From an uncultured Bacteroidales bacterium (lineage in GTDB: Bacteria; Bacteroidota; Bacteroidia; Bacteroidales; UBA932), in contig CAMJHJ010000005.1 in the NCBI GenBank assembly GCA_946405485.1, positions 1 to 33,720 of the forward strand: a stretch of 33,720 nucleotides of DNA. Direction: 5' to 3'. Below the pieces are notes generated by a model. That model was given only the letters and a program-made list of their open reading frames with translations, was not told the origin of the DNA and searched no databases. Made by a program: the position numbers and the translations under genes. This document shows, in pieces, positions 1 to 7,704 of the stretch; within the stretch, counting starts at the first letter, position 1; the number at the start of each line of letters is the position of its first letter.

Positions 1-1187
1 TGGCCGGATTCGGTGAAACGGACGAACCTGTAGTGCGAGAGCATGAACAGATGCTCGTAGCGGCTCACGAACAGGTTCATCGGCCCCTCGATGTCCTTGG
101 CGATGAAGGTGATCCTCGTCCTGTACCGGCCGTCCTTGAAATTGGGGAAGTGGCAGATGTTGGCCGCGGTGACGGCCATGGCCTTCGCCGTGTCGGTCAT
201 GCCCGCCACGACGAAATGGACGCTCTTTTCGGTGTCGGGAAGGATGCCGGTGACCTGCTCCCACTTGCCTTCGCCATTCTGCTTCGCCCCGCGATAGTCG
301 ATCTTGGGGTAGTGGACGACGTCGCGTCCGTCATGGTCGGCGACGAGGACGCCGGCGGCCATGTATTCGAACTCGTCGACCACTTCCATCTGCAGGCAGG
401 TCGGCCCGGCGGTCTTTTCGAACCGGAAGACGTCGACGGACATCCGGTCGTCCACGACCAGGAAGCAGCGGACGGGACGGACTGCGTCGCGGCAGGCCTC
501 CTTCAGCGCTTCGAAGCACTTCACGTTGAGGTGGTCGCGGTTCTCCTCCCCGTCCTCGCCGATGATGTAGATCCGCTCCGCCTTCCCGGGGGAGAGGCTC
601 CTGAGGCCGGTGACGCTTGTCCTGCTTCCGTAGTAGAACGTGACGGTGTCGAGGAAGTCCTTGTCGGCCTTCGGGTCGAACCGGTCGAAGACTTCGTTGC
701 GGAGGTCCTCGACGTCCCGCTGCGAAAGGACGACGATATCCTTGCCGTGGAGCACGTTCGACGGATCCGAGACGGCGTTCAGGATGCCGTGCAACTGGTG
801 TCCGGACCCGATGACGATCACGTGGCCGGAATGCCGGTACCTGGAGATGCCTTCCCGGAAGGACTCGCCGATGTTCTCGAACATGTTCCCGACGACGGAG
901 ATGAGCAGGGCCGACATGAGGATGATGCCGAGGAGGGTCGCGACGAGGCGGAACAGGTTGTATCCGAATCCGGCATCCTGCCCTCCGTCGACGTTGCCGG
1001 GATCCAGGAGCAGGCTCATCAGTTCCATGAACCGGAAACCCTTCCCGAGGAAAAGGAATCCGACGAGCAGCAGCACCGCCACGACGACGGCCAGGGCTCC
1101 CAGGAGCCAGAAGAGTTGCGCACCCTGCCCTTGGGAGAGGGTCCTGTCCAGGTTCCGCTTGCTGAAAAGTTTCTTCCAGTTTTTCAT
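1..1187 (-). CDS. CASTOR/POLLUX-like ion channel with RCK/TrkA-N domain (partial, C-terminus off the left edge)
   Basis: An open frame without stops runs from an ATG at 1187 to the window edge (395 codons), so the C-terminus is missing. The protein has two hydrophobic segments, at about residues 26-54 and 78-102. Between them lies an LDPGN stretch, which resembles the ADAGN selectivity filter of plant CASTOR/POLLUX channels. A Rossmann-type nucleotide-binding start follows (HVIVIGSGHQLHG, about residue 119), and then a long RCK-like region containing YIIGEDGEENRDHLNVKCFEAL. In this family the cytosolic RCK domains gate a cation channel in the inner membrane. The gene begins 29 bases after the GH54 gene on the same strand, so it may share its transcript, but no link to sugar use is visible. 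The family call rests on remembered motifs and topology. A TrkA-N domain potassium channel of another subfamily is the main alternative. Confidence 0.7.
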   Translation of the reverse strand, partial: MKNWKKLFSKRNLDRTLSQGQGAQLFWLLGALAVVVAVLLLVGFLFLGKGFRFMELMSLLLDPGNVDGGQDAGFGYNLFRLVATLLGIILMSALLISVVGNMFENIGESFREGISRYRHSGHVIVIGSGHQLHGILNAVSDPSNVLHGKDIVVLSQRDVEDLRNEVFDRFDPKADKDFLDTVTFYYGSRTSVTGLRSLSPGKAERIYIIGEDGEENRDHLNVKCFEALKEACRDAVRPVRCFLVVDDRMSVDVFRFEKTAGPTCLQMEVVDEFEYMAAGVLVADHDGRDVVHYPKIDYRGAKQNGEGKWEQVTGILPDTEKSVHFVVAGMTDTAKAMAVTAANICHFPNFKDGRYRTRITFIAKDIEGPMNLFVSRYEHLFMLSHYRFVRFTESG

Positions 1188-1216
1188 CAGAAGGCAGTCA
1201 GGTTTTCACGGATGGT

Positions 1217-4200
1217 TCAATAGGCGTTTGCGGCGCCTGGAGTGGGCAGGCCCGTCGACACGGGCGTCCCGGCCGGATGGGCGGCCTTGAGCGGGGCGGA
1301 GAGCGTGAGGCCCGTACCCGTCACCGGCTCGTCGGCCCGGTGGGCCTTGCGGAGCGGCGCGGCCAGCACCAGCCGGTTCACTTGCTGCTCGACCGGAATC
1401 CACCAGCCGCGCGGGACGACCGCCTCGGCGACCACGGCAGGCTCGTCGCCCACCAGGACTTCCTGGCCGGGCATGAAGTTCAGGGCGGAAACGACGACGA
1501 GGGACTTGGAACCCGCCCCCGCGTTCGTCCGCAGGGTGGTGGCACCGGGGGAGCCCGCCTTGGAGACGGTCAGCACTTCGGCGTCCTTTCCGATGCCTAC
1601 CACGATGGATGCACCTTCGGGAAGGGCGGCGACAGAGGACACCTTGATGTTGGACTGGCCGGCTTCGACCGGCATGAGCAGGCTATGGGCGTGCTGCATC
1701 TGGAAATCGTTCTTGTTGTCGTCCAGGTCGGCGCCGTCCGGGAAGCGGCCGGCGCTCATCGAGGCTGCCGGCTGCGGCGTACCGGGCGCGGCCCGACGGG
1801 CGGTCGCGGGCACCGGAGTCCTGGCGAAGTTGCCGGGTTCGTCCGCACCGGAATCCGCCTGGTAGCCTTCGGCCATCCAGGGATCGGTCACGAGGCCGTA
1901 GTTGAGGGCGTCGGCCACATTGCCCTTGGCGTCGCGCAGCGTGATGTTTCCACCACCCGTTCCGAGGGCGGGGCCGCCGAAGGTCAGGTCGGCCGGAACG
2001 TCTCCGCGGTAGCCGCCCGTACCGGCGAGGACCGCCTCGTCGATCGGGTGGTCCGCCGAGAGCGGGCTGTCCAGGTCGACCGCAAAGCACAAGGCGAGCA
2101 CCGGTTCGTTGCTATAGTGCGGATATTTCGTCGCGGGCTCGAAGGTGATGCCCGTGCCGTTCACGCTGTAAGGCATGTTGGAGGCGTGGTGGAACTTCAG
2201 CGGCTCGGCGATGTCCAGGCCCGTTCCCGCATCCTCGTCCGGACGGAGCGGACCGGCCAGCGTGTTGCGCGCCGAAGCCGTGCCCACCTTCGTGACCGTC
2301 ACGGTCTCGATGCCGTGGCCTTCGCTGGCGATGTCCAGGCGGATCTTGTCACCCACGGAGATGTTCTCCACGGAGGAGACCTTGATATTGGTGTCGCCCG
2401 GCTTGGCGTCCATGGACAGATAGCCCTGCGTGCCCGCCTTGCCGACGGCCGTGACGGTCACGACCTCGTATTTCTCGAACGAATTGGATACGGCGGGACG
2501 GGTGGTGCCGTAGCCGATGGCCATCTTCTGGCCCACCTCGAAGTGGGCCGCGGAGGTCACGGGGATGTTGGTCGAACCGACCGGAATCTCGATGCCGTGG
2601 CCGCCCGGAAGGGGCTGCCAGACGGTGGTCGGGCTCCCGGCGGGCACCATGCCGCGGCCGAACGGGAAGGCCGTCGTTGCGGCCGGCGCGGGCGCGGGGG
2701 CATGCACGGCCTTGACCGTATGCTTCTCGCCGCCGATGATGATTTCGTCGCCGGGCTTGATCCCCTCGACGCTGCGGACATAGATCACATCATCGCCCTT
2801 GGCGGCGTCCACGGCCAGGCTGGAGCCCGCCATACCGAGCACGAAATAGGACTTCGGAGCGATCTTGGTTCCGGAGAGGAGCGTGATTTCGGAGAAATAA
2901 GGAATGTTGGCCGCATGCTGACGCAGCGACCATCCGCTCAGGTCGACAGCCTTGTCGGAGGCGTTGTAGAGCTCGATGAAGCCGTCGGAAATGCTGAATT
3001 CGTTGATCTTGACGGGCAGGGTGTTGCGCACCTTGAGGCGGGCGGTCTCGCGCTTCGCGCCCCAGGCCGCCAGGCCCACGAGGTCGCCGTTGAACGAGGC
3101 GTTGCCGGCGGTCACGTCAAATTCGGCCACCACCGTCTGGCCGGGGGCCACGGCGTAGCCGATGTGCGTCTGCTTGCCGTCCTGGCCGGAAACCTTCCAG
3201 CCCTTCGGGGCCTGGAGGGCGAGGGTCAGGCCCTCGATCGGCTCGTCCGTCGTGTTGACGAAGCGCACCACGGTCTTGGCGGTTGTACCGGGCACGAAGC
3301 TCTGCACGTTGGAGGGGCGTCCGTCGTTCAGCGACGGAAAGACCTCCAGCGTGGCCACGCGGTAGCGGGCGGCCACGACGTTGGCCTGAATCTCCTGGTT
3401 GAGCGCCTCGGTCGGGAAGGTCCCGGCGGCGGTCATCGCGGCCTCGTAGAAGGTGCCGGAGGAGCCGTTGCTGTTGTCGCCGCCGTTGCCCAGCAGGATG
3501 GCGCCCTGCTTGCGCATCGGGTCGTAGCTGTTGCGCTCGTTGCGGATGCGTCCGCCGTCATAATAAACCTTCAAATCACCCTCCTGGGCATTTCCGCCCA
3601 TGGAACGCCAGTGGTGCGGCTCGCCGTCGGCCGTGGCCGTGACGAAGCGCCAGGTGATGGACTCGAGGCCCTCGCAGAACTTGTCGTTGGGGTCGTCGTT
3701 GACGCAGCCCACGAGGTTGTTCTCCTGGTCGGTCATGATCCAGGGGCCCGGGGCCTCGCCGTGGTACCACGCCGGCTGGTTGCCGAAATAGGTGGTCTCC
3801 ATGGTGCCGTCGCCGTCGTCGCGGCTGTCGGTCTCGGCGTTGCCGTAGTCGAAGCAGCAGCCGGAATTATAATGGTGGCCGCTGATCACCCAGTACTGGC
3901 CCTCGGCCTGGTCGTCCACGGCCGTGCCGGTGGGATCGTTCAGGCGCAGGCCCATGCCGGGCGCGATGAACAGGCCGTACACCTTGTGGCCCAGCACGTT
4001 CACCGGGGCCCAGTCGGCCACGGGGACGTTGTTGTAGCCGCCCATCGCGGGGCCGCTGAAGCCGCCGCGCGGGGCCTGGTAGAGGTGGTTGCCCTTGCCG
4101 GACTGGTCATAGAGGACGGTGATCCAGCAGTAGGTGTCCTTGCAGAATGCATCCTGCTCCGCCGCGTTGGCGTATCCGCCCGGATCGTTCGGCGTGGCGT

Positions 4201-4447
4201 GGACCACGGGGATGTCGAGGGTCTTGTTGTCCGAGGCGCGCATGATCTGATACAGCGGGCCGTCGTAGGCCGCGTACAGGGCGCGGGTGGTGGAATGGGC
4301 GGCTACGCAGGGGGCGCCGCCGCGCTCATAGATGTCGCAGGGGCCCTCCGGGCGCGCGAGCGCCTTGCCTCCGGCGAGGTTGTTGCACGCAATCACCGCC
4401 CCGGCGAGCACGAGGGCGACGACTGCTCCGAAAAGGATTTTTTTCAT
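1217..4447 (-). CDS. GH54 alpha-L-arabinofuranosidase lipoprotein with NEW3-like and interrupted lamin-tail domains
   Basis: This predicted secreted lipoprotein (1076 aa) should release terminal arabinofuranose from arabinan or arabinoxylan at the cell surface or in the periplasm. I chose the ATG at 4447 because it gives a clean signal peptide ending in a lipobox (VIAC); an in-frame ATG at 4468 adds seven poor residues. Residues about 31-365 match GH54 closely: GPCDIYERGGAPCVAAHSTT, YDQSGKGNHL, the vicinal pair Cys197-Cys198 in SGCCFDYGN, the likely nucleophile Glu242 in TDQEN, and the likely acid/base Asp324 in GNGGDNSNG. The vicinal disulfide and the Glu/Asp pair are known from Aspergillus kawachii GH54. 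A NEW3-like beta domain (about 380-470) and a lamin-tail domain starting at KINEF (about 480) follow. The lamin-tail domain is split by repeats. No arabinan-binding CBM42 was recognised, although it is usual in fungal GH54. Confidence 0.9.
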   Translation of the reverse strand: MKKILFGAVVALVLAGAVIACNNLAGGKALARPEGPCDIYERGGAPCVAAHSTTRALYAAYDGPLYQIMRASDNKTLDIPVVHATPNDPGGYANAAEQDAFCKDTYCWITVLYDQSGKGNHLYQAPRGGFSGPAMGGYNNVPVADWAPVNVLGHKVYGLFIAPGMGLRLNDPTGTAVDDQAEGQYWVISGHHYNSGCCFDYGNAETDSRDDGDGTMETTYFGNQPAWYHGEAPGPWIMTDQENNLVGCVNDDPNDKFCEGLESITWRFVTATADGEPHHWRSMGGNAQEGDLKVYYDGGRIRNERNSYDPMRKQGAILLGNGGDNSNGSSGTFYEAAMTAAGTFPTEALNQEIQANVVAARYRVATLEVFPSLNDGRPSNVQSFVPGTTAKTVVRFVNTTDEPIEGLTLALQAPKGWKVSGQDGKQTHIGYAVAPGQTVVAEFDVTAGNASFNGDLVGLAAWGAKRETARLKVRNTLPVKINEFSISDGFIELYNASDKAVDLSGWSLRQHAANIPYFSEITLLSGTKIAPKSYFVLGMAGSSLAVDAAKGDDVIYVRSVEGIKPGDEIIIGGEKHTVKAVHAPAPAPAATTAFPFGRGMVPAGSPTTVWQPLPGGHGIEIPVGSTNIPVTSAAHFEVGQKMAIGYGTTRPAVSNSFEKYEVVTVTAVGKAGTQGYLSMDAKPGDTNIKVSSVENISVGDKIRLDIASEGHGIETVTVTKVGTASARNTLAGPLRPDEDAGTGLDIAEPLKFHHASNMPYSVNGTGITFEPATKYPHYSNEPVLALCFAVDLDSPLSADHPIDEAVLAGTGGYRGDVPADLTFGGPALGTGGGNITLRDAKGNVADALNYGLVTDPWMAEGYQADSGADEPGNFARTPVPATARRAAPGTPQPAASMSAGRFPDGADLDDNKNDFQMQHAHSLLMPVEAGQSNIKVSSVAALPEGASIVVGIGKDAEVLTVSKAGSPGATTLRTNAGAGSKSLVVVSALNFMPGQEVLVGDEPAVVAEAVVPRGWWIPVEQQVNRLVLAAPLRKAHRADEPVTGTGLTLSAPLKAAHPAGTPVSTGLPTPGAANAY
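1420..2822 (-). repeat. Protein-level repeat modules inserted in the lamin-tail domain of the GH54 protein
   Basis: The C-terminal half of the protein repeats a unit of about 35-40 residues: a GxxxIxVxS start, then a hydrophobic-G-D/Q turn, then a TVTxVG end. Copies begin at AAKGDDVIYVRSVEG, VGSTNIPVTSAAHFEVG, KPGDTNIKVSSVENISVG, EAGQSNIKVSSVAALPEG and GAGSKSLVVVSALNFMPG, on the minus strand at roughly 2820, 2595, 2405, 1675 and 1520. Two copies are followed by a PLK..H....GTG(L/I) segment. The repeats differ at DNA level, so this is an old protein repeat and not a recent tandem duplication. Function is unknown; a beta-rich spacer or surface-adhesion role is plausible. Confidence 0.65.
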
Positions 4448-4481
4448 ACAGTATTGGTGGTTATTCATTGATTTTCTGCCT

Positions 4482-4489
4482 TAAAGATA
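4482..4489 (-). promoter_or_regulatory. Candidate -7 box for the minus-strand GH54 gene
   Basis: Read on the minus strand the bases are TATCTTTA, seven of eight matching the Bacteroidota TAnnTTTG consensus, 34 bases before the chosen ATG. No well-placed -33 TTTG is seen, so this is a weak call. Confidence 0.3.
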
Positions 4490-4595
4490 ATGATTTGTTC
4501 GGCAAGTTATACCGGCGGCCGCCGCTTTTTCGGACAATGGTTACAAACTGGAAAGCTTTTGGAACGAATCCCGGAGAAAGCCGCGATTAATTGCT

Positions 4596-4603
4596 TATAT
4601 TTG
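4596..4603 (+). promoter_or_regulatory. -7 box (TATATTTG) of the CE6-GH51 gene
   Basis: The bases TATATTTG fit the Bacteroidota TAnnTTTG consensus exactly. The box ends only 7 bases before the ATG at 4611, so a transcript from here would have almost no leader. No TTTG was found at the usual 19-21 base spacing upstream. The 163 bases between the GH54 start (4447) and this gene form a divergent promoter region with no other gene. Confidence 0.5.
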
Positions 4604-4610
4604 TGGTATT

Positions 4611-7600
4611 ATGAAAAAGACCCTGACCACATTCCTGTTCGCGGCTCTCTGCGCCGTTACGCTTGCGCAGACCCCCGACCCCAATTTCTTCATTTACCTC
4701 TGCTTCGGCCAGTCCAACATGGAGGCGGCCGCCCGCCCGGCCGAGCAGGACAAGGACTTCAACGATCCGCGTTTCCAGTTCATGGCGGCGGTGGACATGC
4801 CGCGCTTCGAGCGCGAGCGGAACCACTGGTACACCGCCGTGCCGCCCATCTGCCGGGAGAGCACGAACATGGGCCCGGTCGACTTCTTCGGCCGCAAGAT
4901 GATCGAGGTGCTGCCGGAGCCGTACCGCGTGGGCGTGATCAACGTCTCCGTGGCGGGCGCGAAGCTGGAGCTGTGGGACAAGGACGCCTGCGAGGAGTAC
5001 CTCGCCATGGAGGCGGCCGACCCTTCGCGCAGCTGGCTCATCGGCATGGCGAAGGAATATGGCATGAACCCCTACCAGCGTCTGCTGGAGACCGCCCGCG
5101 AAGCGCAGAAGTACGGCGTCATCAAGGGCATGCTCCTGCATCAGGGCGAGTCCAACCCGGACGATGCCGCCTGGCCGGGCCGCGTGAAGAAGATCCACGA
5201 CGACCTCTGCGCCGAGCTGGGGCTGGATCCCGACGAGATCCCGCTGCTCGCAGGTGAGCTGAAATACGCCGAGCAGGACGGCGTCTGCGCCGCCTTCAAC
5301 GAGGTGGTGCTCGCGCACCTGCCGGAGGTGATGCCGAACGGCTACGTGATCTCGGCGCTCGGCTGCGAGAGCACGGGCGACCAGTTCCACTTCAGCACCG
5401 AGGGCATGCGCCTGATGGGCTACCGCATGGCGGACAAGATGCTCGAACTCCAGGGCTTCAAGCAGCCTGAGAAGCGCACCCTCGCCCTGCAGCCGGACAA
5501 ACTCGGCATCCACATCAGCCCGACCCTGGCCGGCATCTTCTTCGAGGACATCAACCAGAGCGTCGACGGCGGCATCTGCGCCCAGCTCATCCAGAACAAT
5601 TCCTTCCAGGCCTACAACGTTCCGGAAGCCCCGGGCGCGAACGAATTCTCCCAGAGCGACACCACCTTCTTCGGCTGGACGGTCGTCTGCAAGGAAGGCG
5701 CGCAGGGCACGGCCCGCGCCGTGGACGATAAGCCGCTGGTACCCAAGCTGAAACGCTGGTATGACTTCGATCCGAACGACAAATACGACGACGAGTTGCG
5801 CTACAAGCAGTATTCCGTACGTTTCGACATCCAGAATCCGGGCGAAGGCTTCGGCATCGCCGCCAACGGCTACGGCATCGCGGAATACAAGCGCGGCCCG
5901 AACGCGCTCTACTCCAACAACACGCAGATGGCCTCCATCCCGGCGGTGCAGGGCGTGAACTACGACCTGGGCCTGTACCTGGTGGGCAAGAACTACAAGG
6001 GCACCATCTCCGTCTATCTGGAGGATGCGGCCGGCAACCCGAACTCCAACGTCGTCACCATCTCCAAGCTCGGCAAGAAGTGGCAGCAGTACACCGGCAC
6101 GCTGACGGCGGAGCGCTCCGTCGACAGCCGCCTGGCCATCGTGGCCGACGCGAAGGGCACCTTCTGGCTGGACTTCGTGACCCTGGTGCCGGAGGCCTCC
6201 CAGCTCTGGAAAGAGGGCAAGTACGGCCCCTTCCGCAAGGATCTGCTGGAGGCGCTGGAAGCCCTCCACCCGACCTTCATGCGCTTCCCCGGCGGCTGCG
6301 CCTCCGAGGGCACGAACTACTTCGGCCAGGTGTTCTGGAAGAACTCCATCGGCCCGCGCGAGGAGCGCGTCGGCTTCCGCAACCACTGGGCCTACTGGAC
6401 CTCGCAATACATAGGTTTCTATGAGTACCTGCTCATGGCCGAAGGCCTCGGGGCCACGCCGCTGCCTGTCTTCAACAACGGCGTCACCTGCCAGTTCGCC
6501 GGCCACCAGTACATCGCGCCGCTGGACACGCAGGCCGACCGCGACCGCTTCTACAGCATCTTCGTCAAGGACGCGCTCGACTTTATCGAGTTCTGCAACG
6601 GCGACGTCACCACCGAGTGGGGTGCCCGCCGCGTGGAGATGGGCCACCCGGCCCCCTTCAATCTGAAATACCTTGGCGTCGGCAACGAGAACCAGGGCCC
6701 TGAGTTCTGGGAGCGTTTCGACATCATGTACAAGGCCATCAAGGAGAAGTACCCCGAGATCACCATCATCTCCACGGCAGGCGCCTCCGACGCCGGTCGG
6801 GAGTTCAACGCCAACATGGCCATCATCGACGCCAAGTATCCCGACACCATCGTGGACGAGCATTATTATAAGGGTGACGATTGGTTCTTCAATAACCGCG
6901 ACCGCTACAACCCCGGCAAGGAGCGCGGCAACGAGGGCCACACCTACGACCGCAGCAAGCCCACGCGCGTGTTCGTCGGCGAATTCGCCAACAACCGCGC
7001 CAACAACGCCTATTCCTCGGCCCTCGCCGAGGCGGCCTACTGGACCGGCCTGGAGCGCAACTCCGACATGGTCGTGATGGCGGCCTACGCTCCGCTCTTC
7101 TGCAAGAAGGGCTTCAACAAGTGGGACTCCAACCTCATCTGGTTCGACAACCGCGGCATGTGGCGTTCGACCAACTACTACTACCAGCAGCTGTTCTCCG
7201 TGGCGGGCGACCGCGCCTTCGAGATGTCGGAGGTGATGAACGGCGACGCCGTGGACGAGAAGGTCTACACCTCCCCGACCATCGACACGAAGACGGGCGA
7301 GATCTTCATCAAATTCGTCAACGCTGAAGCGGCGGATAAACTGCTGACGGTTCAGACCGGCAACGGCGTCCGCTACGAGGCGACGGTGGAATTCGTGTCC
7401 TCGCACGACACCTCCGTCAAGAACCAGGGCAGCCAGAACTACTACTCCAGCCACCCGGACTACGCCACGCCGCCGACCGTCGGCCGCCCCGCCGCAGGCG
7501 AGCGTCCCGCCCTGGTGAACATGGCCTTCCGTTTCGGCCGCCGGGTGAAGTACAACGATGTCGTGGTGCCGCACACTAAGGCGCTCGGCAGCGTCAGCGG

Positions 7601-7664
7601 CCAGTTTGAATTCACGATGCCGGAGAATTCTATCGGCATCCTCAGGTTAAAACCAATCCATTAA
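4611..7664 (+). CDS. CE6/SASA-type acetylesterase fused to GH51 alpha-L-arabinofuranosidase
   Basis: This 1017-residue secreted protein carries two enzymes. After a signal peptide ending near residue 20, residues about 24-285 form an SGNH esterase of the sialate O-acetylesterase/CE6 type. It shows Ser35 in FGQSNME, the HQGESN block at 177-182, and the Asp257/His260 pair in GDQFHFS. Such enzymes remove acetyl groups from xylan or related glycans. Residues about 290 to the end are GH51: KLGIHISPTLAGIFFEDIN, an inserted jelly-roll region of about 300 residues, RFPGGC, acid/base Glu693 in GVGNENQGPEFW, and nucleophile Glu791 in VGEFANN. The single chain could deacetylate and then remove arabinofuranose from the same polymer. 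It is followed 40 bases later by a second GH54 gene, and the divergent gene is also GH54. The start is fixed by the signal peptide. The exact polymer is not shown by sequence. Confidence 0.92.
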   Translation: MKKTLTTFLFAALCAVTLAQTPDPNFFIYLCFGQSNMEAAARPAEQDKDFNDPRFQFMAAVDMPRFERERNHWYTAVPPICRESTNMGPVDFFGRKMIEVLPEPYRVGVINVSVAGAKLELWDKDACEEYLAMEAADPSRSWLIGMAKEYGMNPYQRLLETAREAQKYGVIKGMLLHQGESNPDDAAWPGRVKKIHDDLCAELGLDPDEIPLLAGELKYAEQDGVCAAFNEVVLAHLPEVMPNGYVISALGCESTGDQFHFSTEGMRLMGYRMADKMLELQGFKQPEKRTLALQPDKLGIHISPTLAGIFFEDINQSVDGGICAQLIQNNSFQAYNVPEAPGANEFSQSDTTFFGWTVVCKEGAQGTARAVDDKPLVPKLKRWYDFDPNDKYDDELRYKQYSVRFDIQNPGEGFGIAANGYGIAEYKRGPNALYSNNTQMASIPAVQGVNYDLGLYLVGKNYKGTISVYLEDAAGNPNSNVVTISKLGKKWQQYTGTLTAERSVDSRLAIVADAKGTFWLDFVTLVPEASQLWKEGKYGPFRKDLLEALEALHPTFMRFPGGCASEGTNYFGQVFWKNSIGPREERVGFRNHWAYWTSQYIGFYEYLLMAEGLGATPLPVFNNGVTCQFAGHQYIAPLDTQADRDRFYSIFVKDALDFIEFCNGDVTTEWGARRVEMGHPAPFNLKYLGVGNENQGPEFWERFDIMYKAIKEKYPEITIISTAGASDAGREFNANMAIIDAKYPDTIVDEHYYKGDDWFFNNRDRYNPGKERGNEGHTYDRSKPTRVFVGEFANNRANNAYSSALAEAAYWTGLERNSDMVVMAAYAPLFCKKGFNKWDSNLIWFDNRGMWRSTNYYYQQLFSVAGDRAFEMSEVMNGDAVDEKVYTSPTIDTKTGEIFIKFVNAEAADKLLTVQTGNGVRYEATVEFVSSHDTSVKNQGSQNYYSSHPDYATPPTVGRPAAGERPALVNMAFRFGRRVKYNDVVVPHTKALGSVSGQFEFTMPENSIGILRLKPIH

Positions 7665-7669
7665 CCGTC

Positions 7670-7690
7670 ATTCCGGGCTTGACCCGGAAT
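7670..7690. repeat. Short intergenic palindrome, REP-like
   Basis: An 8-bp perfect stem (ATTCCGGG/CCCGGAAT) with loop CTTGA sits in the 40-base gap between the GH51 and GH54 genes. It has no T-tract, so it is a poor terminator. It resembles the short GTCAT...AATC palindromes scattered between genes in many bacteria. Only one copy was noticed in this window. Confidence 0.5.
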
Positions 7691-7704
7691 CTGTTCGATG
7701 TAAT

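Noticed and set aside
33..1223. A 396-codon plus-strand open frame at the left edge
   Set aside because: The minus strand carries an uninterrupted frame with two membrane helices and a Rossmann motif; the plus-strand product is acidic low-complexity sequence with no domain.
1277..4471. A 1064-codon open frame on the plus strand opposite the first GH54 gene
   Set aside because: It is a low-complexity Gly/Arg/His/Val product without a signal or domain; the minus-strand frame encodes a clear GH54 protein.
4587..7574. A 995-codon open frame on the minus strand opposite the CE6-GH51 gene
   Set aside because: The product has no recognisable motif and is rich in His, Val and Ala as expected from the reverse complement of GC-rich codons. 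The plus-strand frame has full catalytic motifs for two enzymes.
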